Positions 1 to 8,439 of a stretch of 62,908 nucleotides of DNA are shown here, one piece after another. Source of the stretch: an uncultured Oxalobacteraceae bacterium (GTDB lineage Bacteria > Pseudomonadota > Gammaproteobacteria > Burkholderiales > Burkholderiaceae_D). The translations under genes and the position numbers were made by a program. The stretch is from the NCBI GenBank assembly GCA_903893945.1, contig CAITOF010000025.1, forward strand, positions 1 to 62,908, given 5' to 3'. The notes beneath the pieces are model-generated. The model saw nothing but the letters and a program-made list of their open reading frames with translations. It was not told the origin of the DNA and did not search any database. The number at the start of each line of letters is the position of its first letter. Position 1 is the stretch's first letter.

Positions 1-62
<62 letters not shown>

Positions 63-188
63 CTCTGTTTGCATGACTCAGCACCTCAGTTCTTCAACCT
101 TGCACCCTGAAGTCACTACGCTATCTGCACTTTACTAAAACCAGGCTGCCGACTCCATAAAACTGACTGAGTCGACCCATTTCCAATT

Positions 189-262
189 TGGAGCGGGTGA
201 AGGGAATCGAACCCTCGTCTTAAGCTTGGAAGGCTTCAGCTCTACCATTAAGCTACACCCGC
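189..262 (-). tRNA. tRNA-Gly (TCC)
   Basis: The minus strand reads GCGGGTGTAGCTTAATGGTA and continues with an anticodon loop containing TCC. It ends with the T-arm GGTTCGATTCC and a closing CACCCGC acceptor strand. A discriminator T and an encoded CCA (189-191 on the plus strand read TGG) follow. All four arms can be drawn without gaps. It shares a transcript with the tRNA-Tyr and tRNA-Thr genes. Confidence 0.96.
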
Positions 263-375
263 AGTGTTGGCTTGCGCCTGTCTGCCCGCCCGCACTACCT
301 GCACCGTGGCGCTACGCCATGGCCAAATACTGCAATTACGCACATAACCAATTTCTATATTACAAAATAATCCTA

Positions 376-460
<85 letters not shown>

Positions 461-474
461 TTAGGGAACCTCGG

Positions 475-503
475 ATTATAATCAATTGAAATTCTAGCGT
501 CAA
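475..503 (-). promoter_or_regulatory. sigma-70 promoter of the tRNA-Tyr/Gly/Thr transcript
   Basis: On the minus strand there is TTGACG (498-503), a 17-nt spacer (481-497) and a perfect TATAAT (475-480). The segment just after the -10 begins CCGAGG; a GC-rich discriminator is typical of stringently controlled stable-RNA promoters. The predicted start is about 468, some 8 nt before tRNA-Tyr. Confidence 0.85.
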
Positions 504-562
504 GCAACCGCTTGGAATAATACCGTTTAGTCGATGAAAGGCAAAAAACAGTGGCTATTGCG

Positions 563-1795
563 TCACTGAATTACCTTCTTAACATTGGAAAAATGTTTCA
601 TAGATATTAACAAAGCCATGCCTTGAGCAAGCGATGCCAGAAAAAAAGGTGCTCCCAGCGCCAGGTTGCCTTTGGGAAAATGACCCACCTGGGCAAACAG
701 GGTCGTACCGATCAAGGTTGCAAAAACACTCATCACGCTACCCAGGGAGGCTAGCGAGCCCATGACGGCGCCCTGCGATCGGGCATCCACGGCTTTTGAA
801 AAGATTGCCTGTATCGCCGGTGTGGCCGCATAACCCAGTAAATTGCACGGAATCAGCAGATACATGATCCAGCCCTGTTGGACCAGTCCGTACATCAGCA
901 ATACCAGACAGGACGAACTCAATCCGAAAATGGCCGTCCTTGCTTCACCCAGCCTTTTTATGACCCTGCCCAGAAGAAATCCCTGCATGATGACGCTGCA
1001 GACCCCGACCATAAACAACGACATGCCATTCTGTAACGGCGTCCACCCGAACCGCAATTCAGTGGACAGCACCCAGGTGGTCTGCATGGTGAACTGGGCA
1101 AACAGGCTGAATCCCATCGTCCACACCAACGCGCCGACACTGCGCAGATGGGCCAGTCCGACCAGATTTGCAAACGGGTTGGCGCGCGACAGCGTGAACA
1201 ATCGCCGATTTTCCAGTCCAAGAGATTCCGGCAAGGCAAACAGGCCATAACCGAAATTGCACAACGAAACAAGGGCAGCCAGATAAAACGGATATTGAAA
1301 ATGCTGCTCGCCCAGAATACCGCCCAGCATCGGCCCACAGATAAAACCCAGCCCGAACATGGCGCCAATTTTGCCGAGCGCCTTACCGCGATTTTCCGGC
1401 GTCGACACGTCTGCGATATAGGCATTGGCGACGGCAATGTTACCCGCGGTCATGCCCCCCATGGCCCGGATTACCAGCAGCCAGACCAGTGTCGGTGCCT
1501 GCGTCAACAGGAAAAAATTCAGTCCCAGACCCAGCACGCACACCAGTAACACCGGTCGGCGTCCGAACCGGTCGCTCAGCGCACCCAGGAGCGGTGCGCA
1601 GAAAAACTGCATGATTGCGTACGAGGCCACAATGGCCCCATACCAGTACGCCTGCAGGTCAGGCTGGGGCGCAAAATTGGCCACCAGGCGCGGCAACACC
1701 GGGACAATCAGGCCAATACCCAGGATATCCAGGAATACGGTCAATAAAACAAAACGGGTACTGACCGCAGGGGGTGATGTGGGTTCCGGTGTCAT
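563..1795 (-). CDS. MFS transporter, TetA/DHA1-type drug exporter
   Basis: A predicted inner-membrane proton-coupled exporter of the major facilitator superfamily, 410 aa, close to the family's usual 400. The first membrane helix reads FVLLTVFLDILGIGLIVPVLP, typical of TetA-like DHA1 pumps. The loop 2-3 signature appears as GALSDRFGRRPVLL, and further hydrophobic helices run to the C terminus. The frame is open back to 1945. The ATG at 1795 is preferred because a TATAAT sits at 1833-1838, which would place transcription start near 1826 and exclude the ATG at 1834; no clear ribosome site supports either start. The substrate cannot be read from the sequence. No divergent regulator is present: the neighbour on the other side is pilU. 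Confidence 0.85.
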   Translation of the reverse strand: MTPEPTSPPAVSTRFVLLTVFLDILGIGLIVPVLPRLVANFAPQPDLQAYWYGAIVASYAIMQFFCAPLLGALSDRFGRRPVLLVCVLGLGLNFFLLTQAPTLVWLLVIRAMGGMTAGNIAVANAYIADVSTPENRGKALGKIGAMFGLGFICGPMLGGILGEQHFQYPFYLAALVSLCNFGYGLFALPESLGLENRRLFTLSRANPFANLVGLAHLRSVGALVWTMGFSLFAQFTMQTTWVLSTELRFGWTPLQNGMSLFMVGVCSVIMQGFLLGRVIKRLGEARTAIFGLSSSCLVLLMYGLVQQGWIMYLLIPCNLLGYAATPAIQAIFSKAVDARSQGAVMGSLASLGSVMSVFATLIGTTLFAQVGHFPKGNLALGAPFFLASLAQGMALLISMKHFSNVKKVIQ

Positions 1796-1949
1796 TGGGT
1801 TCAGAAGTGAGGTCAGAGAAACGATGTCGCGCATTATAAAGCACTTGTCACCCCGCCCCCGCCCTGAAATTGCTGCCAGTCGGCAGCGCCGTGCGGCCGG
1901 GTGCCGGTTGAGGCCGCTTTTTTGCGGCGATTTTGCCACGCCCACACAA

Positions 1950-1963
1950 TTGATCTATATCAA
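1950..1963. promoter_or_regulatory. FNR/ANR-type box upstream of pilU
   Basis: TTGATCTATATCAA matches the FNR consensus TTGAT-N4-ATCAA at all ten fixed bases. A weak -10 (TGATAA, 1983-1988) follows and would place transcription start near 1995-1998. The box centre would then lie about 40 nt upstream, the class II activator position. The pilU ATG is 70 nt downstream of the box. It could also serve the divergent MFS gene from farther away. Confidence 0.6.
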
Positions 1964-2033
1964 CGTTGTCCTGGGCCGTATCTGATAACTTGGATCCCGG
2001 AAGCGATACCAAGGCACTCTGAAGGAGGGCAGC

Positions 2034-3161
2034 ATGGACGGCATACAACACTACTTAACCCTGATGGTCGACCGCGGTGCATCAGACCTGTTTCTGAGCG
2101 CCGGTTCACCCCCTTACCTGAAAATTGATGGCGCGACCCGCGTCGTTGAAGCGCCGGCTCTGCTGCCGGGAGAAACCAGAGCCCTTGCCTACTCAATGAT
2201 GAGTCCGGAAAATCAAACGACATTCGAGCAGAAACTGGAGTCCAACTTTGCCTTTTCTGTCGATGGCGTCGGACGTTTCCGGGTCAATGTATACTTCCAG
2301 CGCGGCGATATTGCGATGGTGATTCGCCTGATCAGGGAAGTCATTCCGGCACTGGATACATTGGGGCTGCCTCCAGAAACAGCCGAACTGGCCATGCTGA
2401 AGCGCGGGTTGGTGTTGATTGTCGGTTCCGGTGGATCGGGCAAGAGCACGACCCTGGCCAGCATGATCAATTATCGTGCCAATAACGCCGATGACCACAT
2501 CCTGACGATCGAAGACCCTATTGAATTCGTGTTCCCGCACCATCGCTCGCTGGTGGACCAGCGTGAAGTCGGTATTGATACGCTGACCTACGGCGATGCC
2601 CTGAGAAACGCCATGCGCGAAGCACCGGATGTGATCATGATAGGCGAAATCCGTGACATGGAAACGGCACACCACGCCATTGCCTATGCGGAATCCGGCC
2701 ATTTATGCCTGTCAACCATGCATGCCAATAATGCCAACCAGGCAATTGAGCGGATTCTGAATTATTTCCCCTCTATCGCGCATAAGCAGCTCCTGCTGGA
2801 TTTGTCGCTTCATCTCGAGGCGGTGATCTCGCAACGCCTGATTCGCGGACTCGACGGGAAACGCCTTGTGGCTGCCGAGCTGCTGAGAAAATCGGGCTAC
2901 ATTGCCGAGATGATCCGCAAAGGCAACCTTAACGAAATCAAGCATGAAATGGAATTGGGAAATCAGGAAGGGTCGGTCACATTTGACCAGTCACTGCTCA
3001 GGTTGTACAAAGAAGGCAAAATCTCGCGCGACGAAGCTCTGCACAATGCTGATTCGCATACCGATCTGGCGTTGCTGATCCGGTTATCCGAGCACCAGTC
3101 CACCACTGAGGCACCGTCTTACACGCTCAGTAATGTGGATCCGGACCATCCATCCAGGTGA
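2034..3161 (+). CDS. pilU: PilT/PilU-type pilus retraction ATPase
   Basis: A cytoplasmic hexameric ATPase of the type IV pilus retraction motor, 375 aa. The N-terminal domain starts with the PilT-like ASDLFLSAGSPP segment. The P-loop is GSGGSGKST (around residue 132), the Asp box reads LTIEDPIEF, the Walker B region APDVIMIGEIRD, and the His box LSTMHANNANQAIERI. The longer C-terminal tail and HILTIEDPIEFVF favour PilU over PilT. The ATG has a strong ribosome site (GAAGGAGGG, 2021-2029). The next ATPase gene overlaps or follows directly. PilU normally sits next to pilT; here the partner is a PilB/GspE-like ATPase, and no pilin or platform gene is nearby. Confidence 0.9.
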   Translation: MDGIQHYLTLMVDRGASDLFLSAGSPPYLKIDGATRVVEAPALLPGETRALAYSMMSPENQTTFEQKLESNFAFSVDGVGRFRVNVYFQRGDIAMVIRLIREVIPALDTLGLPPETAELAMLKRGLVLIVGSGGSGKSTTLASMINYRANNADDHILTIEDPIEFVFPHHRSLVDQREVGIDTLTYGDALRNAMREAPDVIMIGEIRDMETAHHAIAYAESGHLCLSTMHANNANQAIERILNYFPSIAHKQLLLDLSLHLEAVISQRLIRGLDGKRLVAAELLRKSGYIAEMIRKGNLNEIKHEMELGNQEGSVTFDQSLLRLYKEGKISRDEALHNADSHTDLALLIRLSEHQSTTEAPSYTLSNVDPDHPSR

Positions 3162-3169
3162 CCGCACCC

Positions 3170-4924
3170 ATGATCACGGAAAATAACAGTAGCGTGCTAC
3201 CTGCTGTCGTAACCAGCCCCGCAGAACTGGTCCGGTATCTGCAAAAAAATCTGAATCGGCATGAGCAACTGGGCCAGATTCTCTTAAAAAAAAATTTAAT
3301 CCGGCCTGAAACATTGCGGCAGGCGCTGCAGATTCAAAAATCGGCACCGGACCGGAAGCTGGGCGACATACTGGTTGACATTGCTGCCGCGACACAAGCA
3401 GATATCAAATCTTCAATCGCCGAAAGCGCCGGCCTGCCACAGGTCCGACTCGATGAATTTGCCGTCGACACGCATGCCCAGGCACTTATTTCGTCAACGC
3501 TGGCCAAAGAACTGCATGTCATGCCCCTGATGTTTTTTGATGACACATTGGTCATTGCGGCGGCCAGTCTGCCTGACCAGCAAACTCATGCTTTACTGCG
3601 TTTTACAGCAGATCATCCAGTTTTTTTCGTATTATCATCACAAACCGAAATTGACCAGGCTATCCATCACTGGTACCAGAATTTCTCCGACGAGCAGGAG
3701 CTGGAACAACTGGAACAGGGAAACCAGGACTTGATCGACGAACAGCACGTCTGGAACCATGCAGATCAACTGGCCAAAAAAGCCCCACTGGTCAAACTGG
3801 TCGACTCGATCCTGCATGATGCCATTACCCAGCATGTGTCCGACATTCATTTTCGGCCGGGCGAAAAATACTTTGAGCTGCTTTATCGAATCGATGGAAC
3901 ACTGATCAGCATCCGCCAGTTTAAAATCGGACTGTTACCCGCAGTCGTCAGCAGGATAAAGATTCTGTCCAATCTCAACATTGCCGAGCACCGCTTTCCT
4001 CAAGACGGCCGGATAAAAATAAAAGAAGGCGACCAGCGTGTCGACCTCAGAATTTCGATCATCCCGATGCAGTATGGAGAAAGCATCGTGATTCGCCTGC
4101 TGAATAAAAATGAGGGCTTGCGCACCATCGACCAGATAGGCTTTGACCCGCAGGACAAGGCCCGATTCCATGATCTGATCAAACGCAGTCATGGCATCGT
4201 CCTGGTGACAGGGCCAACCGGTTCAGGCAAATCATCCACGCTGTATGCCGCACTGACCGAGATTGCCCGGGATAATGTCAATATAATTACTGTCGAAGAT
4301 CCGATCGAGTACGAACTGGCCAGCGCACGGCAGATTCAGTTGATGCAGCACATTGATTTCGGATTTCCACAGGCGCTCCGGCACATACTCCGACATGATC
4401 CTGACATCATCATGATCGGCGAAATGCGCGATATTGAAACCTGCAAGATTGCCGTTGAAAGCGCGTTGACAGGACATCTGGTCCTTAGCACCCTGCATAC
4501 CAACGACGCCCCAAGCGCATTGGTCCGATTGATGGAAATCGGCATTGCGCCGTACATGATTCAATCCGCCGTTATTGGCATATTGGCACAACGGCTGGTG
4601 CGCTGCAATTGCAAAGCCTGTCTGACTGAGGAGGACATCACGCCTTTGGTGCGGGAAAACCTGAATCTGGCCGCGGACGAAACGTTCTATCGCGGAGCGG
4701 GGTGCAAGCTATGCCATTTCACCGGATTCAGTGGTCGAATGGCCATTTACGAATTGCTGACAGTGAACAGCGAGATGCGCGATCAGATTCACCATGGTGT
4801 AGCGGCCGGGACTTTTCGCGCCATCGCCATCAAAAATGGCATGGTCACCCTGGCGCAGCACGGGATTGAACAGGCCAGGTCAAAACTGGTCTCGGTTGAA
4901 GAAGTGTATCGATCCTGCATGTGA
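3170..4924 (+). CDS. PilB/GspE/MshE-type secretion-assembly ATPase
   Basis: A traffic ATPase of the type II secretion/type IV pilus assembly class, 584 aa. The N-terminal MshEN-like domain (about residues 20-160) contains the GQILLKKNLI and LGDILVD segments typical of this fold, which binds c-di-GMP in MshE. The ATPase core has GPTGSGKSSTLYAAL, VEDPIEYEL, IMIGEMRDIET and LSTLHTNDAPSAL. The C-terminal zinc motif is present as CKAC and CKLC. A GTG at 3158 overlaps the pilU stop, but the ATG at 3170 has AGGTGA eight nt upstream and is preferred. It is co-transcribed with pilU. Without adjacent pilin, prepilin peptidase or secretin genes, the machine it serves cannot be named. Confidence 0.85.
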   Translation: MITENNSSVLPAVVTSPAELVRYLQKNLNRHEQLGQILLKKNLIRPETLRQALQIQKSAPDRKLGDILVDIAAATQADIKSSIAESAGLPQVRLDEFAVDTHAQALISSTLAKELHVMPLMFFDDTLVIAAASLPDQQTHALLRFTADHPVFFVLSSQTEIDQAIHHWYQNFSDEQELEQLEQGNQDLIDEQHVWNHADQLAKKAPLVKLVDSILHDAITQHVSDIHFRPGEKYFELLYRIDGTLISIRQFKIGLLPAVVSRIKILSNLNIAEHRFPQDGRIKIKEGDQRVDLRISIIPMQYGESIVIRLLNKNEGLRTIDQIGFDPQDKARFHDLIKRSHGIVLVTGPTGSGKSSTLYAALTEIARDNVNIITVEDPIEYELASARQIQLMQHIDFGFPQALRHILRHDPDIIMIGEMRDIETCKIAVESALTGHLVLSTLHTNDAPSALVRLMEIGIAPYMIQSAVIGILAQRLVRCNCKACLTEEDITPLVRENLNLAADETFYRGAGCKLCHFTGFSGRMAIYELLTVNSEMRDQIHHGVAAGTFRAIAIKNGMVTLAQHGIEQARSKLVSVEEVYRSCM

Positions 4925-5104
4925 GACCAGCCGTCCCACTCTGAATCCATGCTGCGGGCGATAGTCACCGGATCGCGTCACAGCCATCAATGGGCCGCAC
5001 AACGACAGACCGCTTCCGGGGTTCAGCACAACGTTCAATTTTGCACTGGGAACAACTGCGGCTATACTCTCGTGACACGCCCTCGCCCCACAGGATTGAC
5101 TATC

Positions 5105-5728
5105 ATGCAAATTGACCCGGCTGCCAATTCACCCGCTGACAACTATAAACTGCTGACCAATCTGGTGATACCGCGCCCGATCGCCTGGGTCAGCAGCCGG
5201 AATGCCGACGGACTGGTCAATCTCGCGCCCTTCAGCTTTTTTAATGCGGTCGGTGCCGATCCGGTGTATCTGATCATCAGCGTCGGCCAGAACGATGCCG
5301 GCGAGAACAAGGACACCACCCGAAATATTATCGCAAACGGCGAGTTTGTCGTGAATCTGGTGACTGAAGAGCTGTTTGATGCGATGAATATATCCGCAGC
5401 CGATTTCCCGCCAGATCAAAGCGAACTGGACGCCGCGCAACTGGCGTCCCTGCCCTCGGTCCGGATCAGCGTGCCACGCGTTGCCAAAGCGCAGGTCAGC
5501 CTGGAGTGCAAATTAGTCAGCACCCAGTTACTGGGCAAAAACACGCTGATCATCGGCGAAGTGGTGATGTTCCATGTTGCCGACGCCTTGCTCGGTCCAC
5601 GCTTCCATATCAATCATTTCGCGCCGATCGGACGCCTCGGTTCACCCTCGGTGTATTGCCGTACAACCGACCGGTTTGATGTCAGGCGGATCAGCTATGC
5701 AGAATGGCTGGGCAGAACCCCTGAATAG
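5105..5728 (+). CDS. flavin reductase family FMN-binding protein
   Basis: A 207-aa protein of the flavin reductase-like domain family (split-barrel FMN-binding fold). The family signature is clear near the start: LLTNLVIPRPIAWVSSRN, then LAPFSFFNAVGADPVYLIIS. A central NGEFVVNLVTE and a C-terminal GRLGSPSVYCRT are also typical. Members reduce free flavin or use bound FMN for unknown small-molecule reactions; the substrate is unknown here. The ATG at 5105 is preceded by AGGA and fits the family start, although the frame is open upstream to 4949. It converges on yigZ with a 24-nt gap. Confidence 0.85.
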   Translation: MQIDPAANSPADNYKLLTNLVIPRPIAWVSSRNADGLVNLAPFSFFNAVGADPVYLIISVGQNDAGENKDTTRNIIANGEFVVNLVTEELFDAMNISAADFPPDQSELDAAQLASLPSVRISVPRVAKAQVSLECKLVSTQLLGKNTLIIGEVVMFHVADALLGPRFHINHFAPIGRLGSPSVYCRTTDRFDVRRISYAEWLGRTPE

Positions 5729-5752
5729 CCCAGGGCGGGTCCATGGTCCGGT

Positions 5753-6346
5753 TCACGCAGTACTGGCTGTCACATTGCGAAGTGAACCGCGCAGCAGGTT
5801 AAAGGCACATTGTTCAAATTCAGCGGCCTTGCCTGACGACAGTTGCATATGCAGGGTCACCTCGTCTGCATAGTCAGCGCTCAACACCTGGACTGAAAAC
5901 TGGTCACACAAATGCCTTAATTGCGATTCGTCCGAAAATTGCACGGAAAAACTGCGTTGACACAGCGCTTCAACGGCAATCAGTCGCGCACACTTGCTGG
6001 CATCGGAGATGGCCTGTCCATAGGCACGCGCCAGGCCACCGGCACCCAGTTTGATTCCGCCCCAATATCGCACCACCACAGCCAGCACATTGGTCAGTTC
6101 CTTATGCACCAGCACGTTATACATCGGGCGGGCGGCCGTTCCGGAAGGTTCACCATCATCATCCATGCCGGAGTCGCCCTCGCAGATCAACACCCAGCAG
6201 ATGTGAACGGCATTCGGATGCAGGACACGCAATTCGGCCAGCTTATCCTTGGCCTCGCGACGACTTGAGACGGGATAAAGCTGGCCGATAAAACGACTTT
6301 TTCTGATCTCAATTTCCACGCTGACCGGCGCCGCTAACTGGTACAT
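5753..6346 (-). CDS. yigZ: YigZ/IMPACT family protein (UPF0029)
   Basis: A 197-aa protein of the YigZ/IMPACT family, whose eukaryotic relatives regulate translation through GCN2. The N-terminal domain carries KSRFIGQLYPV, HICWVL, DDDGEPSGTAARPM and VVVRYWGGIKLGAGGL, which define the family. The C-terminal ferredoxin-like domain is present at normal length. It lies 13 nt downstream of ettA, so two translation-linked genes are probably co-transcribed. Confidence 0.92.
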   Translation of the reverse strand: MYQLAAPVSVEIEIRKSRFIGQLYPVSSRREAKDKLAELRVLHPNAVHICWVLICEGDSGMDDDGEPSGTAARPMYNVLVHKELTNVLAVVVRYWGGIKLGAGGLARAYGQAISDASKCARLIAVEALCQRSFSVQFSDESQLRHLCDQFSVQVLSADYADEVTLHMQLSSGKAAEFEQCAFNLLRGSLRNVTASTA

Positions 6347-6359
6347 GGGCCGCTGACTG

Positions 6360-8027
6360 TCAGTGGCTTAACGGTTTATAGCGTATCCGTTTCGGTTTGG
6401 CACCTTCTTCACCCAGCCGCTTTTTCTTGTCCGCCTCGTATTCCTGATAGTTGCCGTTAAAGAACGTGACCTGCGAATCACCTTCAAACGCCAGTATGTG
6501 TGTTGCAATACGATCCAGGAACCAGCGATCATGTGAAATCACCATCACGCTGCCGGCAAACTCCAGCAACGCGTCTTCCAGTGCGCGCAATGTTTCCACA
6601 TCAAGATCATTGGAGGGTTCATCCAGTAACAGCACATTGCCCCCCTGCAGCAGGGTTTTCGCCAGATGCAACCGGCCGCGTTCGCCACCTGACAGGTTAC
6701 CGACGATTTTCTGCTGGTCACCACCTTTAAAGTTGAATCGGCCCAGGTAAGCGCGTGAGGGCATTTCGAAGCGGCCTACCGTCAACATATCGGCGCCACC
6801 ACACACATCTTCAAACACCGTCTTTGTATTGCCGAGGTCCTCGCGACTCTGATCCACCAGCGAAATTTTGGCCGTCTTTCCCAGCACCACTTCACCACTG
6901 TCGGGTTGTTGACGGCCTACCACCATATTGAACAGGGTTGATTTACCAGCACCGTTGGGGCCGATGATGCCCACGATGGCGCCGGCCGGAATGATGAAAC
7001 TCAGGTTATCAATCAGCAGGCGGTCGCCGAATGATTTGGTCACATTCCTGAATTCGATTACATCGTTACCCAGGCGTTCGGCGACAGGAATAAAAATTTC
7101 CTGGGTTTCGTTCCGCTTCTGATATTCGTGTTCGGACAGTTCATTGAAGCGGGCCAGACGTGCCTTGCTTTTTGCCTGGCGTGCCTTGGGATTCTGACGC
7201 GACCATTCCAGTTCTTTCTGCAATGATTTTTGCCGTGCCGATTCGGTGGCCTCTTCCTGTTTCAAACGCCCCTGCTTCTGGTCCAGCCACGAACTGTAAT
7301 TGCCCTTCCAGGGAATGCCGTGTCCACGGTCCAGTTCCAATATCCATTCGGCCGCATTGTCCAAAAAATAGCGGTCATGGGTGATTGCCACGACAGTGCC
7401 GGGAAAGCGCAGTAAAAACTGCTCAAGCCATTCCACCGATTCCGCGTCCAGATGGTTGGTCGGCTCATCCAGCAGCAGCATGTCCGGCTTGGACAGCAAC
7501 AGACGGCACAACGCAACGCGACGTTTTTCACCGCCGGACAGTACGCCAATCCTGGCATCCCACGCGGGTAACCGCAGTGCATCGGCGGCCATTTCCAGCT
7601 GCAATTCCACGTTGTCGCCCGACGACGCAGAAATGATGGCCTCGAGCCGGGCCTGTTCATTGGCGAGCGCATCAAAATCAGCATTTTCATCCGCGTACGC
7701 CGCATACACGGCATCCAGCTTGGCTTTCGCCTCAAACACTTCACCCAGAGCACTTTCTACCGCCTCACGCACCGTTTGCGCCGGATCGAGCTGCGGTTCC
7801 TGAGGTAAGTAGCCTATATTCAGATTCGGCATGGGCACCGCTTCGCCCTGAATGTCCTTATCTATGCCTGCCATAATTTTAAGCAGCGATGATTTTCCGG
7901 ATCCGTTCAGCCCGAGCACACCAATTTTGGCACCCGGAAAAAACGACAAAGAAATATCTTTCAGGATCTGACGTTTGGGTGGAACAATTTTTCCGACCTT
8001 GTTCATCGTAAATACGTAATTTGCCAT
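6360..8027 (-). CDS. ettA: energy-dependent translational throttle protein EttA (ABC-F)
   Basis: A soluble ABC-F ATPase, 555 aa, that binds the ribosomal E site and adjusts the first elongation step according to the ATP/ADP ratio. There are two ATPase domains: the first has GLNGSGKSSLLKIMAG, LSGGEKRRVALCRLL and LLLDEPTNHLD; the second has GPNGAGKSTLFNMVVG, LSGGERGRLHLAKTL and LLLDEPSNDLD. Between them lies the lysine/arginine-rich linker (QNPKARQAKSKARLARF). The N-terminal MANYVFTMNKVGKIVPP is typical of EttA rather than Uup. A purine-rich ribosome site (AAGGAAAGG) precedes the ATG. Confidence 0.96.
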   Translation of the reverse strand: MANYVFTMNKVGKIVPPKRQILKDISLSFFPGAKIGVLGLNGSGKSSLLKIMAGIDKDIQGEAVPMPNLNIGYLPQEPQLDPAQTVREAVESALGEVFEAKAKLDAVYAAYADENADFDALANEQARLEAIISASSGDNVELQLEMAADALRLPAWDARIGVLSGGEKRRVALCRLLLSKPDMLLLDEPTNHLDAESVEWLEQFLLRFPGTVVAITHDRYFLDNAAEWILELDRGHGIPWKGNYSSWLDQKQGRLKQEEATESARQKSLQKELEWSRQNPKARQAKSKARLARFNELSEHEYQKRNETQEIFIPVAERLGNDVIEFRNVTKSFGDRLLIDNLSFIIPAGAIVGIIGPNGAGKSTLFNMVVGRQQPDSGEVVLGKTAKISLVDQSREDLGNTKTVFEDVCGGADMLTVGRFEMPSRAYLGRFNFKGGDQQKIVGNLSGGERGRLHLAKTLLQGGNVLLLDEPSNDLDVETLRALEDALLEFAGSVMVISHDRWFLDRIATHILAFEGDSQVTFFNGNYQEYEADKKKRLGEEGAKPKRIRYKPLSH

Positions 8028-8439
8028 TGGGGCCTTTCCTTTGCTGGGGAATGCAGGATTGTAGCGGTTTTGTTTTTAAACTTGGGAACAATCGATGTTA
8101 AAAATGCTCTGCCATTTTCGTCAGGATCCCTTTCTGTCCTGCCTGCGGCGCAACCAGCCCTACAAAGCCCGGTGACATTAATTGTCCAGATGCGCCTTTT
8201 ATTGTTAATTTTTCAGGCATAAAAATTGCTTAAAAGAAATTAATAGGGAGAAAGGCATTGTTTGACACTGTTTTTCATTGAACTTGAGCAGAATTTGGTC
8301 ATAAGTTGCCTAAATACAATTTTATTATTGTATTTTATTAACTAAATTTAACCTGACGTTCCCCTTTGCCGTTGGAAAACCTGTCGAATCTCTATGAATG
8401 ACCCTGGAATTTTAATCCGTTTCAGAAAACGAACAGACC
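8028..8439. other. 412-nt intergenic region with an AT-rich inverted repeat (8312-8335)
   Basis: No gene is visible between divergent ettA and the GGDEF gene. The right half is strongly AT-rich. It contains a perfect inverted repeat, AAATACAAT (8312-8320) and ATTGTATTT (8327-8335), separated by TTTATT. The repeat lies about 105 nt before the GGDEF start codon and is not followed by a U-run arrangement that would suit a terminator for any gene here. A regulator site is the best guess. Confidence 0.45.

Noticed and set aside
1425-1985. 186-aa plus-strand open frame opposite the MFS gene
   Set aside because: Antisense shadow that would also run across the FNR-like box and promoter region; no motif.
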